A stretch of 64,000 nucleotides of DNA from Cichorium intybus (Eukaryota; Streptophyta; Magnoliopsida; Asterales; Asteraceae): positions 186,001-250,000 of the forward strand of contig JAKNSD010000074.1 of the NCBI GenBank assembly GCA_023525715.1. The letters run 5' to 3'. This document shows positions 27,501 to 38,910 of this stretch, piece by piece. The position numbers and the translations under genes were made by a program. Within the stretch, counting starts at the first letter, position 1, and each line of letters begins with the position of its first letter. The notes under the pieces were generated by a model. That model did no database searches. It was not told the DNA's origin and worked only from the letters and a program-made list of their open reading frames with translations.

Positions 27501-28204
27501 TGGTGTTCACGTGGGGCTGGAAAAGACCGTTACGTAGGGGAAGAGAGTACTCTCAATTTCAGGAGATTTGTGAGACTTTAAAGGACATCGGCATTTCGAA
27601 GGTCAAAGACAAGTGGATGTGGTTAGATAATTGCTCCAGTGACTTTTCGGTTAAAGCTTTACGGTTTCTTATGTCCGGGTAGATTGAAGATAAGAATGCG
27701 GAGTTCAGATGGGTTAATTGGATTCCTCTTAAAATTAATTGTTTCGCTTGGAGGATGCTTCTAAATCGTATTCCTCTTTTGGTGAATTTGCTGAAAAGGA
27801 ATATGAACGTGCCTTCCTCTTTATGCGTTTTCTGCGGTGCTGCCGAGGATGAGGTTGATCATGTCTTTTTTAGATGTGACTTCTCTTCTGCGTTTTGGCG
27901 GTGTGTTTCGAGATGGTTCGGTGATTGCTTTAACGTCCCGCTGTCTAGAATGGATTTTAAGAGCATGCTCAAGGACTTTAAAGAGAATAAGGCGAGGTGC
28001 AGACTGTTTCGCTCGCTTGCTTACGGTGGTACTTGGGCTATTTGGATTGAGCGGAATGCTCGTCTTTTTAGGAAGGAGAGAAAATCGGTACTTGTTGTTT
28101 TTGATGATTTATGTCTGTTATTGTTCAATTATGTCAAGGATAGGTCCAATTGTGCTAGTCTAGATTGGCATCAGTGGTGTATTGATCCTAATTTATGTTT
28201 CTGA
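24547..28204 (+). pseudogene. LINE ORF2 (endonuclease, reverse transcriptase, zf-RVT), disabled
   Basis: Starts MNCLSINLRGAG, the usual AP-endonuclease opening. Endonuclease motifs follow (CAQETQIG, NVYAP, WLFMGDFNEV, KLSKLDRFL, YSDHCPI). RT motifs are GDENSKFFH, SGDKAPGPDGF, KEYRPINLI, FKVDFDKAFDSL, GVRQGDPLAPFLF and the catalytic YVDD (LMYVDDVTF). A zf-RVT region (CVFCGAAEDEVDHVFFRC) lies near the C terminus. Lesions: TAG at 24697-24699, a net +1 frameshift between about 25160 and 25205, TGA near 25319, and TAG at 27680-27682. Without these it would be about 1,220 residues, normal for plant L1 ORF2. YVDD in place of the commoner YADD occurs in some LINEs. The start overlaps the ORF1 stop by one base. 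Confidence 0.93.
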
Positions 28205-28267
28205 CTGTTTGTTTTGCTTGAGCTGCTCGCTTGGGCATTTTTTCCTTGCTAATGAATCTTTGTTGTT

Positions 28268-28387
<120 letters not shown>

Positions 28388-28392
28388 AAAAG

Positions 28393-31300
28393 TGATAAGT
28401 ACGACGGCAAAGGTGAAGAAGGGTAAAAACTATCTTACTTATGACCGGATAAAACATTTAATACGACTGGATGAAGAGGTAGTTGAGGGTAATAAATGTG
28501 ATTTTTCTTCATCAGCAAGTAACTGACAGAAGACAAAGGCTCATTACACGCGAAGTCCAAATAATAAAACCATTAGACTAATGTTTTATCCTTTGTACCC
28601 CACCTAACAAACAACCAACTTGTCGGATACTTTATTCGGGCATTCGCCTTGACAGGTAGAAAAGCAAGTTGGTTACTTAAACTTGAAATACTGAATACAT
28701 GGATAGTCCGATAGATTATCCGATCTGCCAAGTGATAGCAGTACAAACTATCCAACCTGTCAATCGACAGCCAGACGATATATCCAACCCGAAAGAAAGT
28801 TAGTCAGGTAAGGGCCGAAAGTTGTTCAGTCTTCCCTATTATAAAAGATGTTCGGGTAAGTAAGACGCAATTCAAGAAATTACATAAAAACACAATCTAC
28901 CAAGATATCATGGAAGGACGGAGATGCCATACAATGCATAGAACTGTATATGGGTCAACCAATAAAATAAAGTGTGACCGTAGCTAGCTAATCACAAGGG
29001 AACGCTATCCGGTCACCACCATGTCTCCTATATAAATGGAAGAGTATGCTAATTCAAGTAAGTTATCCAACAACAAAAGAAACTTGTAGTACGTCGATCT
29101 GATATCTAACTTAGGCATAGAAGAGTATTACCAGGAGCAATACTGATGATACTCCCGATCTTTTCTTGTTGGACAGTTTTGCAAGACCTTGCTATCTCAT
29201 ATTCTCGTTTCCTCCAGAAGATACACCTACTAAACCAGATTGCAACAAGGCAGTCACGAAACAACACCGGGGAACACAGCGAAACATCATATAACAATAT
29301 TTCATGTTTGTTCACAAAAACTGCTTGAAGAATCCAAGTTCACATTTGTGCTTAATTAGTGAGCCATGCAAATTAAATTTTCGGCAAATAATATAAGTTA
29401 CGTTGAACTTGTGTTTCAGACTTGACAAACAAACAATCTAACAATCAATATAGTGAGCTAATATCGAGTTGTTTGTAATATCTACTACGAGAAGATCGAC
29501 AAATAATATGGAGAATTAAGTGTCGATTCATCGCAAATAATAAATTCAATTATTATTATTTATCGAATTTCGATCAAAAATCAGATTGATCATTCGCAAC
29601 TAGATCTGATTATAAGAAAGGTGGAAGAAACTGTCTCATTGCTAGACAAAATAAAATAGGAGACATAAAAATTAAAACGAACTTGATTTGACTTGGTAAG
29701 ATTGCACGGGTGACTCTTGTCATTAAATGTTTTACGACGCTGGTCGGCTGTAAGCTATTAGCGTAAAATCCTAGGATTTAATACAGAATAACATTTGTTC
29801 CAACAGTTTTAGAAGAACCGATAATCACAAAATGAATACTTGGAAAGCGGAAGAAGCTGGCTCGCAGAGGGAGATGAGAGAGCAATGAATACTCGTTTTC
29901 TAAGGTGTGGAATAAATGAGACCCGGATGATTATATTTATACTGAACTAAAAAAAATCTAGTGCCCCAAAATTCGAAATTTGAATTTCGAATTTCGAATT
30001 CTAGATAAAAATTCGTTCGGCAATTCGAATGTCGAATAACCTCATCCGATTTCAAATATGATTGTTATCCAATTTTGGAGATTGTAGAACATTCCTGGAG
30101 GTTATCCACGAAGTCAACGGCGGTCAAAACATTAACCGTGTTGGTCCGACCCGAACCCTGCTAAATATAAAAGCTTCTCGGGTCCTAGCGACCGATGCAT
30201 CCTGCAACTAAATCATGCCATTTCGCGAACCTCGCATCCACAGCCTGGTTCGGTATGCGTGTAGGGTTGACTCATTCCTTAACCTCCACTAAAGTCTTTG
30301 AAGTCATAAGGCAAAGAATAACTTATAAACATTTCCAATGTTCTTCCCCTATCTATGTGTGACAAAAAAAAAAAAAAAGTAAAACACTAGCCAAGTTAGT
30401 TATTCCTTAATTATTTCCAATAGAACTAACCACGTATCATGTCTTCCTTGATTTGGTAAATTCGTTTTTGCTTTCGTAAACTGTTTTTGCTCAAACCTGA
30501 TTTTTTTTGTGCAAGTCTACCTGGTCCAGGGTTTAGTCCCGTTTGAATACGTATCTATGTCATGCTACCCTTACGAATCAAATGTCTCAAAAATATTACG
30601 TTTTTTGACGAGCCAAATTATTGCCTAAGTACATGATGATTAATTGATTACGAATTTACGATAGTGGCATCACAACCTTATCCACATGCCAAGTATGTTG
30701 CTTTAGATGATTCTTGCATTTGTTTGTATCTTATGTACTTTTACTCTTTACACATCTGTATCTCTTTGACAAAATGGTCATCTGTTAAAAATATGATCAA
30801 TTTATGAATCTTTAATAAGAATGTTAATCCGTGTAGTGCTTGCACAGTTGCGTAAGAAACTTTGTTTTCGTATAATTGCGCATTCGGTATAAAAAAAGTA
30901 TCATTTTGGTTCTTATCAAATTTCCACATCTCGTTTGTTTTTCACCTGTAGTTGCCAACATGTGAATGTAGGTCACTCGTTTACAAGATCACAAGAGTGA
31001 CCAATAATACAATTTTGTGGGTAAGTGGGAGGCATAGGGAATCTCTGCCCTGAATGAGATTTATCGTGAAATATATATGTATACGTCACGTTTGTATAAT
31101 CATCACAAACAAGTTTTTTTTGAATGGCATCACAAACAAAAAGTATATAGTTGGATTCAAATAAATTAAAATAATAAACTCAAATATTGTACAAATTGGA
31201 AAATTTGTATCAAACATATATCAACATAGTCCACGGTGACATTGTTGTAAATAATATGAATGTAAAGGCTATAGAAATTCACATATACATATCGGTTTCA

Positions 31301-31587
31301 TTTATTCATTTGTTTTGTTTTTTTTTTTTTTGAAGAGTTGAAAATATATCAAAACTTATTAATTGTTTTTTCAATGTACCAACTTTTACATTCAAATATA
31401 CATTTTGTGAACTTTATACATGTTATCTAACAAACATATTACACATACAATATTAATCTAATCTATTTTAATGATTTTCCATTGACAATATACCAACTTT
31501 TTTAGATTCAAACATGTTGGTGATTTTAGTATACCGAAAATAATAAATATATCAATGAGTTCATATTTTAGTTCTAATAAAAGTTAG
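28393..31587. other. Intergenic DNA, no gene recognised
   Basis: No coding exon could be supported. A TATA-like ctcctatataaatgg sits near 29026, followed by a leader-like A-rich sequence. This could be a retroelement LTR promoter, but no matching ends or primer site were found. A run of A residues lies at 30364-30378. Confidence 0.4.
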
Positions 31588-32075
31588 GAGGTGCGAGAAT
31601 GCATACCGAGTATTATACAGCAGCATCAACATCAACATCAACATCAGCACACGCTGACGCTGATGGGCTCGAGCCGTTGCTGGCGTTGATGAACAGCTCT
31701 GAACCGCCTGTTAATGTATCCCACATTGGCGCGACACGGTCTTATAAGTGTGTATATATGTTGGAGTCTCCCCTCTCTCCACAAGGGCTCTTTTGGAGAG
31801 ACACTATTGTGCTCCACATATATTTACATGGTATCAGAGCCGGAGTCCCGCACCCTGTAACCTCATCGAGCCTACGTATATGAGGGGGAGTGTTAATGTA
31901 TCCCACATTTGTGCGACACGGTATTATAAGTGTGTATATATGTTGGAGCCTCCCCTCTCTCCACAAGGGCTCTTTTGGAGAGACAACTATTGTGCTCCAC
32001 ATATATTTACACCGCCTCCTTTAGCTGCTCTTAATTTATTGGATTCGATTTCTGGTTTAAGAGGATCAGAATAAT
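31588..32075 (+). pseudogene. Probable terminal coding exon split by a TRIM
   Basis: A tttag-type acceptor-like site precedes an open frame reading MHTEYYTAAS, then an ST repeat coded by atcaac units, then DGLEPLLALMNSSEPP up to 31708. Removing the TRIM and one copy of CCGCC restores the same frame on the other side, PPLAALNLLDSISGLRGSE, followed by TAA... codons (stop at 32072-32074). The composition is GC-richer and more codon-like than the surroundings, which suggests a real C-terminal exon of a host gene. I do not recognise the protein, and no upstream exons were found in the AT-rich DNA before it. It may be a relic or the last exon of a gene disrupted by the TRIM. Confidence 0.45.
31709..32011 (+). 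mobile_element. TRIM retrotransposon, 303 bp, 120-bp LTRs
   Basis: Two near-identical LTRs (31709-31828 and 31891-32011) begin TGTTAATGTATCCCACATT and end ATATATTTACA. The PBS TGGTATCAGAGCC follows the 5' LTR immediately (31829-31841), and a polypurine tract gagggggag (31882-31890) precedes the 3' LTR. CCGCC flanks both sides (31704-31708 and 32012-32016). There is no coding capacity, so mobility depends on proteins from another LTR element. The LTRs differ by a handful of substitutions and one inserted base. The same family occurs at 55094-55396. Confidence 0.95.
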
Positions 32076-32340
32076 GTTCATATTGACAGACAGTTAGAAC
32101 ACAAATTCTCTCTATTCATCCAAAAAACGTTAACTTATTATTGTGCCTGATTTCAAGTTTCTACTTCAAGAATTATCCTTATAATTTGAATTTCATGAAA
32201 CCCGTGCATTAAGGTCAAAACAAATTCGGACAGTAACTACATGATTTTTGATTCAATCCGTGATTCCAGAAATCTACTCTAGATCTGTATAACGGATATA
32301 ACCCCAACAAAACATATACGTGTGAGTTAATGAGTAAAAT

Positions 32341-32455
32341 ATAAAATAATTTTTTTTTATGTTTATATAAAAATATAAAATATAAAATAACTTTTTTTAT
32401 GTTTATATAAAAATATAAAATATAAAATAACTTTTTTTATGTTTATATAAAAATA
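32341..32455. repeat. AT-rich minisatellite, three ~43-bp copies
   Basis: Three successive copies of a unit reading ataaaataactttttttatg plus tttatataaaaatataaa lie head to tail. The first copy has ataatttttttttatg instead of ataactttttttatg. No coding content. Confidence 0.8.
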
Positions 32456-32617
32456 TATTGACATTTATGTCTATTTAATAAAAATAAAATACTACAACAT
32501 TTGCATTTCAAATCTTATCGGTTCTGATTTAAAATTATTTGATTTCTTACAAAAGAATCTAACTCGAATCTAGTAGGGTGCAAAGTGCATACAAGTTGAC
32601 CATTTTCACGCCTCTTA

Positions 32618-32848
32618 GGGCCCGTTTGGATGTGCTTATAAAACTCCTTATTGACTTATTGGTTTTTTGGAAAAGTCATAAGTCAATAAGTAAGGGCCTC
32701 CTTACTTATTAAAAACTGCTTATAAGTCATAAGAAAGGGGAAATAAGCAGTTTTTAATAAGTAAGGAGGCCCTTACTTATTGACTTATGACTTTTCCAAA
32801 AAACCAATAAGTCAATAAGCAGTTTTATAAGCACATCCAAACGGCCCC
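32618..32848. mobile_element. Tourist-like (PIF/Harbinger) palindromic MITE
   Basis: The 231-bp element starts GGGCCCGTTTGGATGTGC. Its reverse complement starts GGGGCCGTTTGGATGTGC and matches almost base for base for about 105 bp, leaving a loop of roughly 20 bases near aagtcataagaaaggggaaa. TTA flanks both sides (32615-32617 and 32849-32851), the 3-bp duplication of the PIF/Harbinger superfamily. A transcript through it would form a long near-perfect hairpin. Confidence 0.92.
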
Positions 32849-32851
32849 TTA

Positions 32852-34171
32852 CAAACCTTAGTGCTAAGAACACTTTATTTGGCTAAAGTTTAATAGCCAT
32901 GGACCAACTTTAATTCTATCTTTTTATAGGTATTATCCAACAATATTCCACCCTTTACAAAAACATTTTCTTCATTTTAAAGTCCATGGAATCCAATGTT
33001 TCATGTTTTAAATATTTTTCGATTTTTTATTAGTTGATTCCACAAATTTGAAATCCAACTTCAGGTTGATTCTACAAATTCTAGATATTTTGCAGATTTC
33101 TATTTAGATAAATATAGTGCAAATTTTTATTAATTGGTTCTGCATATTTTGCGAAATTTTCATGTCGGTGAAAACATATTGACCCATAATAACTTTTATA
33201 AAAATTAAAAGAATTGAATATTATTGCAAAAAACATAATAAGATATTAATATACATTTCCAATAAACGATTAAAAAAAAGTCGTATGCGTTAAAAACACT
33301 TTGGACAACTTAGGATATTTTCAAATCAACTATGTAAATAAAAAAAAGTTATTTATAAAGCGAAATATATAGAGTTAATATTCTCTAACCTAATTATATG
33401 TTTTACTCTATAATAGAATTATAAATATCAGTAACTTAAATTTGGAATAACATTAATTATTTGCATTATAAATTAATATATGATTGTCACTTATAATATT
33501 TGACTTTTCAAATTTATTTTGTATATATATAGTTTATTTAATTTGTTTCAATTATTAAGTTAATATATTTTGAGTTTATTAAAAAAATATGTTATATTTT
33601 AAATTTGATAACTATTTCAAATGTATTTAAAATTTTAATAATTGATAACATATTAACATAATTAATTTGAATTATTTTTATATAAATTATTTGTTTTGTT
33701 ATATTTATTTAATAAACTAAATTTTAAAGTTATTGTTATAAAAATTTTAGACAAGTTTGCAAAAACATGGTAAATTAAAAAGGTATTTATAAATATTTTA
33801 AAAAGTTTGAAGAAATAGATATAATTAAAATGTTTTTTCAATATAAAAAATAAAATGAAAAATATAATAAAGTTTAAGACTCTTAACTTTATTTTTCACT
33901 CTAGAAATAACGTAATTAATACAATGTGGTTGGAGATGGTTTTATGACACTATCCACTCTGGTAAAGTTTTCAATAAACATACTGAACTCATTTAAGATA
34001 TAAGTCAAAATTATCAACATTTAATAAATACAACCGTTATACGCATTAATAATGAAATTACCATTTCCAAAATGAATTAATTAGACCGCCATCCATATTA
34101 CATTAACTAAAAATCAAGAAAAACTACAAAATCTACAACGAATACTATCATCTCTTTAACCACTTCACCTT
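32852..34171. other. AT-rich intergenic DNA downstream of the glucanase
   Basis: Very AT-rich sequence with no supported gene or element. The first ~150 bases next to the glucanase stop (34171 downward) would hold that gene's 3' UTR. Confidence 0.45.
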
Positions 34172-36320
34172 TCAGTATCCGGGGAGCTCACATTTCCCAA
34201 ATTCTGCAAAATTAACAAGAAATTAAAATATTAATATTAATTGCTCCAACATTACGTAAAAGATAAGCAAGTATTAATGCTATGTACCATTATAATAATA
34301 AAAAATGCGATGTAATCTACTGATCTTCCATATTCAAATATTTGAAACCAAAATCTTGACCACTTTTCACCTCAAAATATTTACCATTTCTTTAACTTTT
34401 TTTGGGGGTAACATGGCTCCACAACACAACCACGCAACCAACACTTGTAATCTATGCAACAACATTTGTACTTTGCTATGAAGATTTACTTTTTCCTTAG
34501 TGGACCGCCGTTCTGTTAATTACATCTTTGACCTCTAAAAAATATAAAAAAGTACTACCGGTTTAATAGATATTTATTGAGAATTCCTATAAAAACTCAT
34601 ATACCCATAATCTAAAAGCATTATCTAATAGTACTTTATGTATAAAATTTGATTCCTACGACCATAATTTCTGACATGGCCACCGCCATTCACCACCAGG
34701 TGCGCATGGTAGCACCACCAAGCAAAAAATCTAGTAACTCCAAAAACATTCACGGTCGTCTATGTTCTTGAAATTAGTAAATAATAAAAGACAATTATAT
34801 TAAAAATTGTATGTTTATAAGGAGATGATAAAATACGTACTTGGTGGCTGCGTTACAGTGTGGGCGGCCCCACCGAAATAACAAGACCCAGCTGCACGTC
34901 CGGTCTTTTGATAGTAGCTATTGAAAGCGAACGATGCGTGTGCTTCTAACGTGTTAGGATCGTAACACGTGGAACCCGGTTGTATCGCACGGCAATCAGC
35001 ACCTCCTTCTCCACACGCGTAATCTAGAGCAGTCTGCAGCCTATCTTTTCCCACATCACTTGCTACACACCAGGTTTGCCCCGAACCGGACCCGGATCCA
35101 GAACCGGAACCGGACCTGGACCCGTTGTTTGGAGTTGCAACTCTCACTTGACCTCCACCCATATCGCCGGTGGCCGGTGATTGTTTGTCTCTGTAATCTT
35201 TCAAATCCTCCGCCGTGAACGGGACGTTATAAACCTTTTCCTGGTTCGGGTAAAACAAACCGTAATTCCTCTCCGACGACGGTCCGTCTTTTTTGTTCTC
35301 GTTAAATAAAGCGAACAGGAAAACGGTGAGGTCTGCTTTAGGTCGGAGAGGTGTACCGCCACCGGTGAGAATGCGTTTTACTAGGTTGCCGTTGTAAGCA
35401 GCGGCGTGTTCGATGCTAGCTCCGATCTCGTTCTCGTCACCTTTAGACGGCCAGCCCGTCTCCGTTACAACCAACGGGATATCATCGTACTTCATCGCCG
35501 ACATTGCGGCGAAAACGGCGTCGATTTGAGCATCGAAGAGACTGAAGTAACGTAAACCGTTGCCGGCGTCAGGTACGCCGGGGTTTTCACGGAAAAGCGC
35601 GTAGTCGAGGGAGATGACGTCGGAGTTTGATTCATATGCAAAAAACGGGTAAGCGTTAACCATTAGGTAAGACCCGGTTTGACGCAGGAACTCGAACATT
35701 GGTTTAAAAACAGGCTCGATGAGCTCCGGTCGGAAAGATCCGGCTGAAGAAGGGTATGAGTTCTGTAGCGCACTCAGTGCAACCGGCGACGAGATTTTGA
35801 TATCGGAATGCAGATTAAACTTAACAAGAGCATCATGGAGGTTTCTCATGGCAGGCACGAGAAACCCGGTTGTGTTTTTCGGGTCGACGAATACCTCATT
35901 ACCGACGGCAATGGCTTCAATCTGAGTACGCGGGTGATACGCTGCGACATTCCGTTCCACCCATCCGGAAGCAAACGCCCGTTTCCTAGCGGCGGTGTGG
36001 AGGAGCTCGTTGGGGAGGTCCACCGTAACCTTAATCCCGGATCCGGCTAATGACTTGAGCACAGCCGGGTCAGTGTCATAAACCTTAACTCGATTGATTC
36101 CTTGAGATTTCAACAGCTTAACAACCTTCGACGGCGATGGTAGATTGTTAGCGATTCGACCATAGTTGACACCGATTGAACCACCATCTGCAAATGTAAA
36201 TCAAAAACCCATGTAAGAAGTACTGCACACAGAGATTCTATATGAGATCCATTAGCATAAGAGAGTTCAAAAACCTGCAAATGAGAAAATGGCGAGGAGG
36301 AAGATGAAGAATGGTGCCAT
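34172..36320 (-). CDS. Glucan endo-1,3-beta-glucosidase, GH17 plus X8/CBM43 domain
   Basis: Hydrolyses internal beta-1,3-glucan (callose) bonds in the cell wall or apoplast. Three exons on the minus strand: 36320-36275, 36187-34841 and 34203-34172, all GT-AG, giving 474 residues. Residues 1-15 (MAPFFIFLLAIFSFA) form a signal peptide. The GH17 domain follows (GVNYGRIANNLPSP at its start). The acid/base Glu is in AVGNEVF (about 113) and the nucleophile Glu in VTETGWPSKG (about 258). A GSGSGS linker (about 371-385) joins an X8 carbohydrate-binding domain (WCVASDVG, about 386-465), whose last Cys is supplied by exon 3 (FGKCELPGY). The chain ends just after that, so no GPI-anchor signal is present, unlike many X8-bearing GH17 enzymes. 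No lesion is visible. The pathogenesis-related versus developmental role cannot be told from sequence. Confidence 0.94.
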
Positions 36321-37769
36321 TTTGCTGGGAAAACAAAACAGAGCAGAGTGAAAGAGGGAAAAGTGATTTTATTTAGGGGGTGTCATGTTGTGAAGAGTTA
36401 ATCGTGGCCGTTGGATTTGTGAGGTTATGCTAACGTGGGTCCCTTTTGTTTTACCATTTCAATACTGTTACAAAAGTCACAAAAATGTGTATTGTCGGGT
36501 TTTAATTACTTTAGGTCAAATATAATTTGGCTGAATCGAAAAAACACCAAATGGTATGTGAAGTATTTAACAAGTGATGGTTTTTAGATAAAGGTTGTTA
36601 GATAAAGGGAAGAAAGTGTATGAATGATAACCAAAGTCTCTTGAAATTTTGAGGATTGTGTATAATTTATTTTTCTTAATTGATAATTTGTCTTTATATG
36701 TTTATATCACAAACTTCAATCCAAGATAATCCAGAAGATGATATTTAGACTTTTAAACATAAAAACAGAAGTAACATATTAAAACAATGTATGAAATCTG
36801 CATATTGCAAAATAACTGTAATTGGCGATTCTACTTTATTGGCAAAATTAATTTTGTTTAGATAACAAAGCGTTGTTATTTGGGGCATAACTTTAGCTTT
36901 CTTGTGATTCTACTTTTTCGCGAAACATAGAAATTTTGATTAAAGATTGCCCCCTCCAACGACTCAATTCTCACTAATTAGTATATTTTTCGAAGTATTT
37001 CTACCATCTCTCACTGTTATTCTATTTTAGTTGAAATGGAGTCTTTGTATATGACCTTACCATCGAGTCTTGGTACAACATCATACATTCAACGATACCT
37101 CTAGTCCGACCTTAATGACACGTGTCCGATCCCATGTCAGGTGCATCCATTTTTTGTATGGTTTTACGGCGTCTATTTCTTGTGAGTTTTTATTATGGTG
37201 TTAATATGAAATGCTAAAATTTGAAGAAATTAAGGGGGCGAGACAGGGGGTATTTGGTGGTTAATGCCTACTTTTTATTTTTATAAATTATAAATCAATA
37301 AAAGAAAAGTATAAATACAAAAAGTAAGAATGCTATTTCACATTATTCTAGGACCCAAACCACAACAAAATCAAACTAAATGTCTATATAGAACTAAAAC
37401 TACAAAAAAAATGTTTACTCAAGTGTGTATGTGCGTATATAGAGTTAGGGTCGTATATAACTAGATCAATATCATGTAACATTGTTAATATGTTACTCAA
37501 ACATTCTTGCAAAATTGTTTTTCTTTTTCCATCAAATGTATTCAAACAATGTTTTCTCGATGCATTGTTGACAAAATCGGTTAAAAAACATTATTTTCAT
37601 CAAATCGATAAATTATTTACATTCTTAATTTCGAAAACATTCTTGCAAAAGAAAATGTTCTTACAAAAATAATTTTTCGGAATTGTTAATGCAAATAATG
37701 GATCGATTTGAAAAAAAATAATGTTTTAATCGGTTTTGCCAATAATGCATATAGAAAAATATGTAACAA
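36321..37769. other. Glucanase 5' flank and intergenic DNA
   Basis: Upstream region of the minus-strand glucanase; its 5' UTR is probably about 36321-36370. No further gene or element was recognised. Confidence 0.45.
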
Positions 37770-38290
37770 AGTTATAGAAATAGTCTCTGTGGGAAATAGG
37801 AGAAATTACAAAAATGATCCCTATATTAGATAAAGTTATAGAAATAGTCTCTGTGTAACAAAGTCATAGAAATACTCCCTTTATATTAGAAAATTTTACA
37901 GAAATGGTCCCTATATGTAAGACAAAATTACAAAAATTGTCATTGTGTAACAAGATTACGTAAATGGTCCTTGTATTTCAAATAGACAAAATGACAGAAA
38001 AGGTCTGCATGTGAAAGAAAATTACAAAATTGATTCATGTGTAACAAAATTATAGAAACGATTACTGTCTAAGATAAAATTACAGAAATGATCCCATTGT
38101 AATCAATTAAACAAATTACAAAAACGGTCTCAATATAAGAAAAGGTTATAAAAATGGTTTATATGTAACAGAGTTACATAGATAGTCCTTGTGTAAGACA
38201 ATATTACAGAAATGGTTCCCGTGTCTAAGACAAAATTAATGAAAACTCCCATATATGACAAAATTAAAGAAATCATCCATCTCGTGCAAT
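37770..38290. repeat. Degenerate short tandem repeat region
   Basis: Many imperfect copies of a 30-45 bp unit of the form aaaattacagaaatggtccc / tgtgtaacaaagttatag follow one another. Copies differ by substitutions and small indels, so the period is irregular. Non-coding. Confidence 0.7.
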
Positions 38291-38910
38291 GTGTTGGCTT
38301 AAAACTCTCGTTTAATACAAACTAAACTACAACTTTGTCAATGAGTCATAATTAATAAAAAGGATACTCATAAAAGGGACTAAAATAGTTAGATGTATTT
38401 AGTAAAATGACTTTCTTTTTATCATACTTTAAAACTATCAATAATTTTGTAACATGTCAACTATGATATTGTAACCTTGTTAGAAATTTTGATCTTTGTA
38501 GGTAAAATTACAAAAATGAATATCCAATGAAACATGAGTGTTAAAGATTCATTTGATGAAGATTTTAGATGAAAAGTTGCATATGATGGAAACTCCAAGT
38601 AAATGAAATCTTAAATACATTATGATTGTACACCATTTATCTTTGGCTGTTTTAAGATGAGAACTTCTCGTTAATTAAGATAGCTAAGATTCTTTAGTAT
38701 TAAACTAATTTTAAGAGATTAAGTTATATTGTGGTCCACCTCCTCTACGGTTTACCTACACCAGAAGAAGGAAACCATAGTATGATCCACGTCATCACAC
38801 ATCACTCTGGAGGCCACAAAAAGAGCAAAAGCTTGAGGGTATATTATCAACAAGAAGACATCATTTATGTATTATTATCCTTTTATATATAATTATGTTG
38901 GACTTGTAAA

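Noticed and set aside
28860..29330. Possible Copia or other LTR promoter with TATA box
   Set aside because: No matching terminal sequences, PBS, polypurine tract or target duplication could be found.
29800..29830. TGTTGGAACAAATG-like LTR start on the minus strand
   Set aside because: No partner end or duplication was located. A single terminus motif is too weak.
31742..32074. ORFs over the TRIM at 31.7 kb (and at 55.1-55.4 kb)
   Set aside because: They are LTR sequence read as protein; the two repeats give the same peptide twice. No coding function.
35719..36050. Plus-strand ORFs over the glucanase
   Set aside because: They are shadows of the minus-strand GH17 exon, which has catalytic motifs and matching splice sites.
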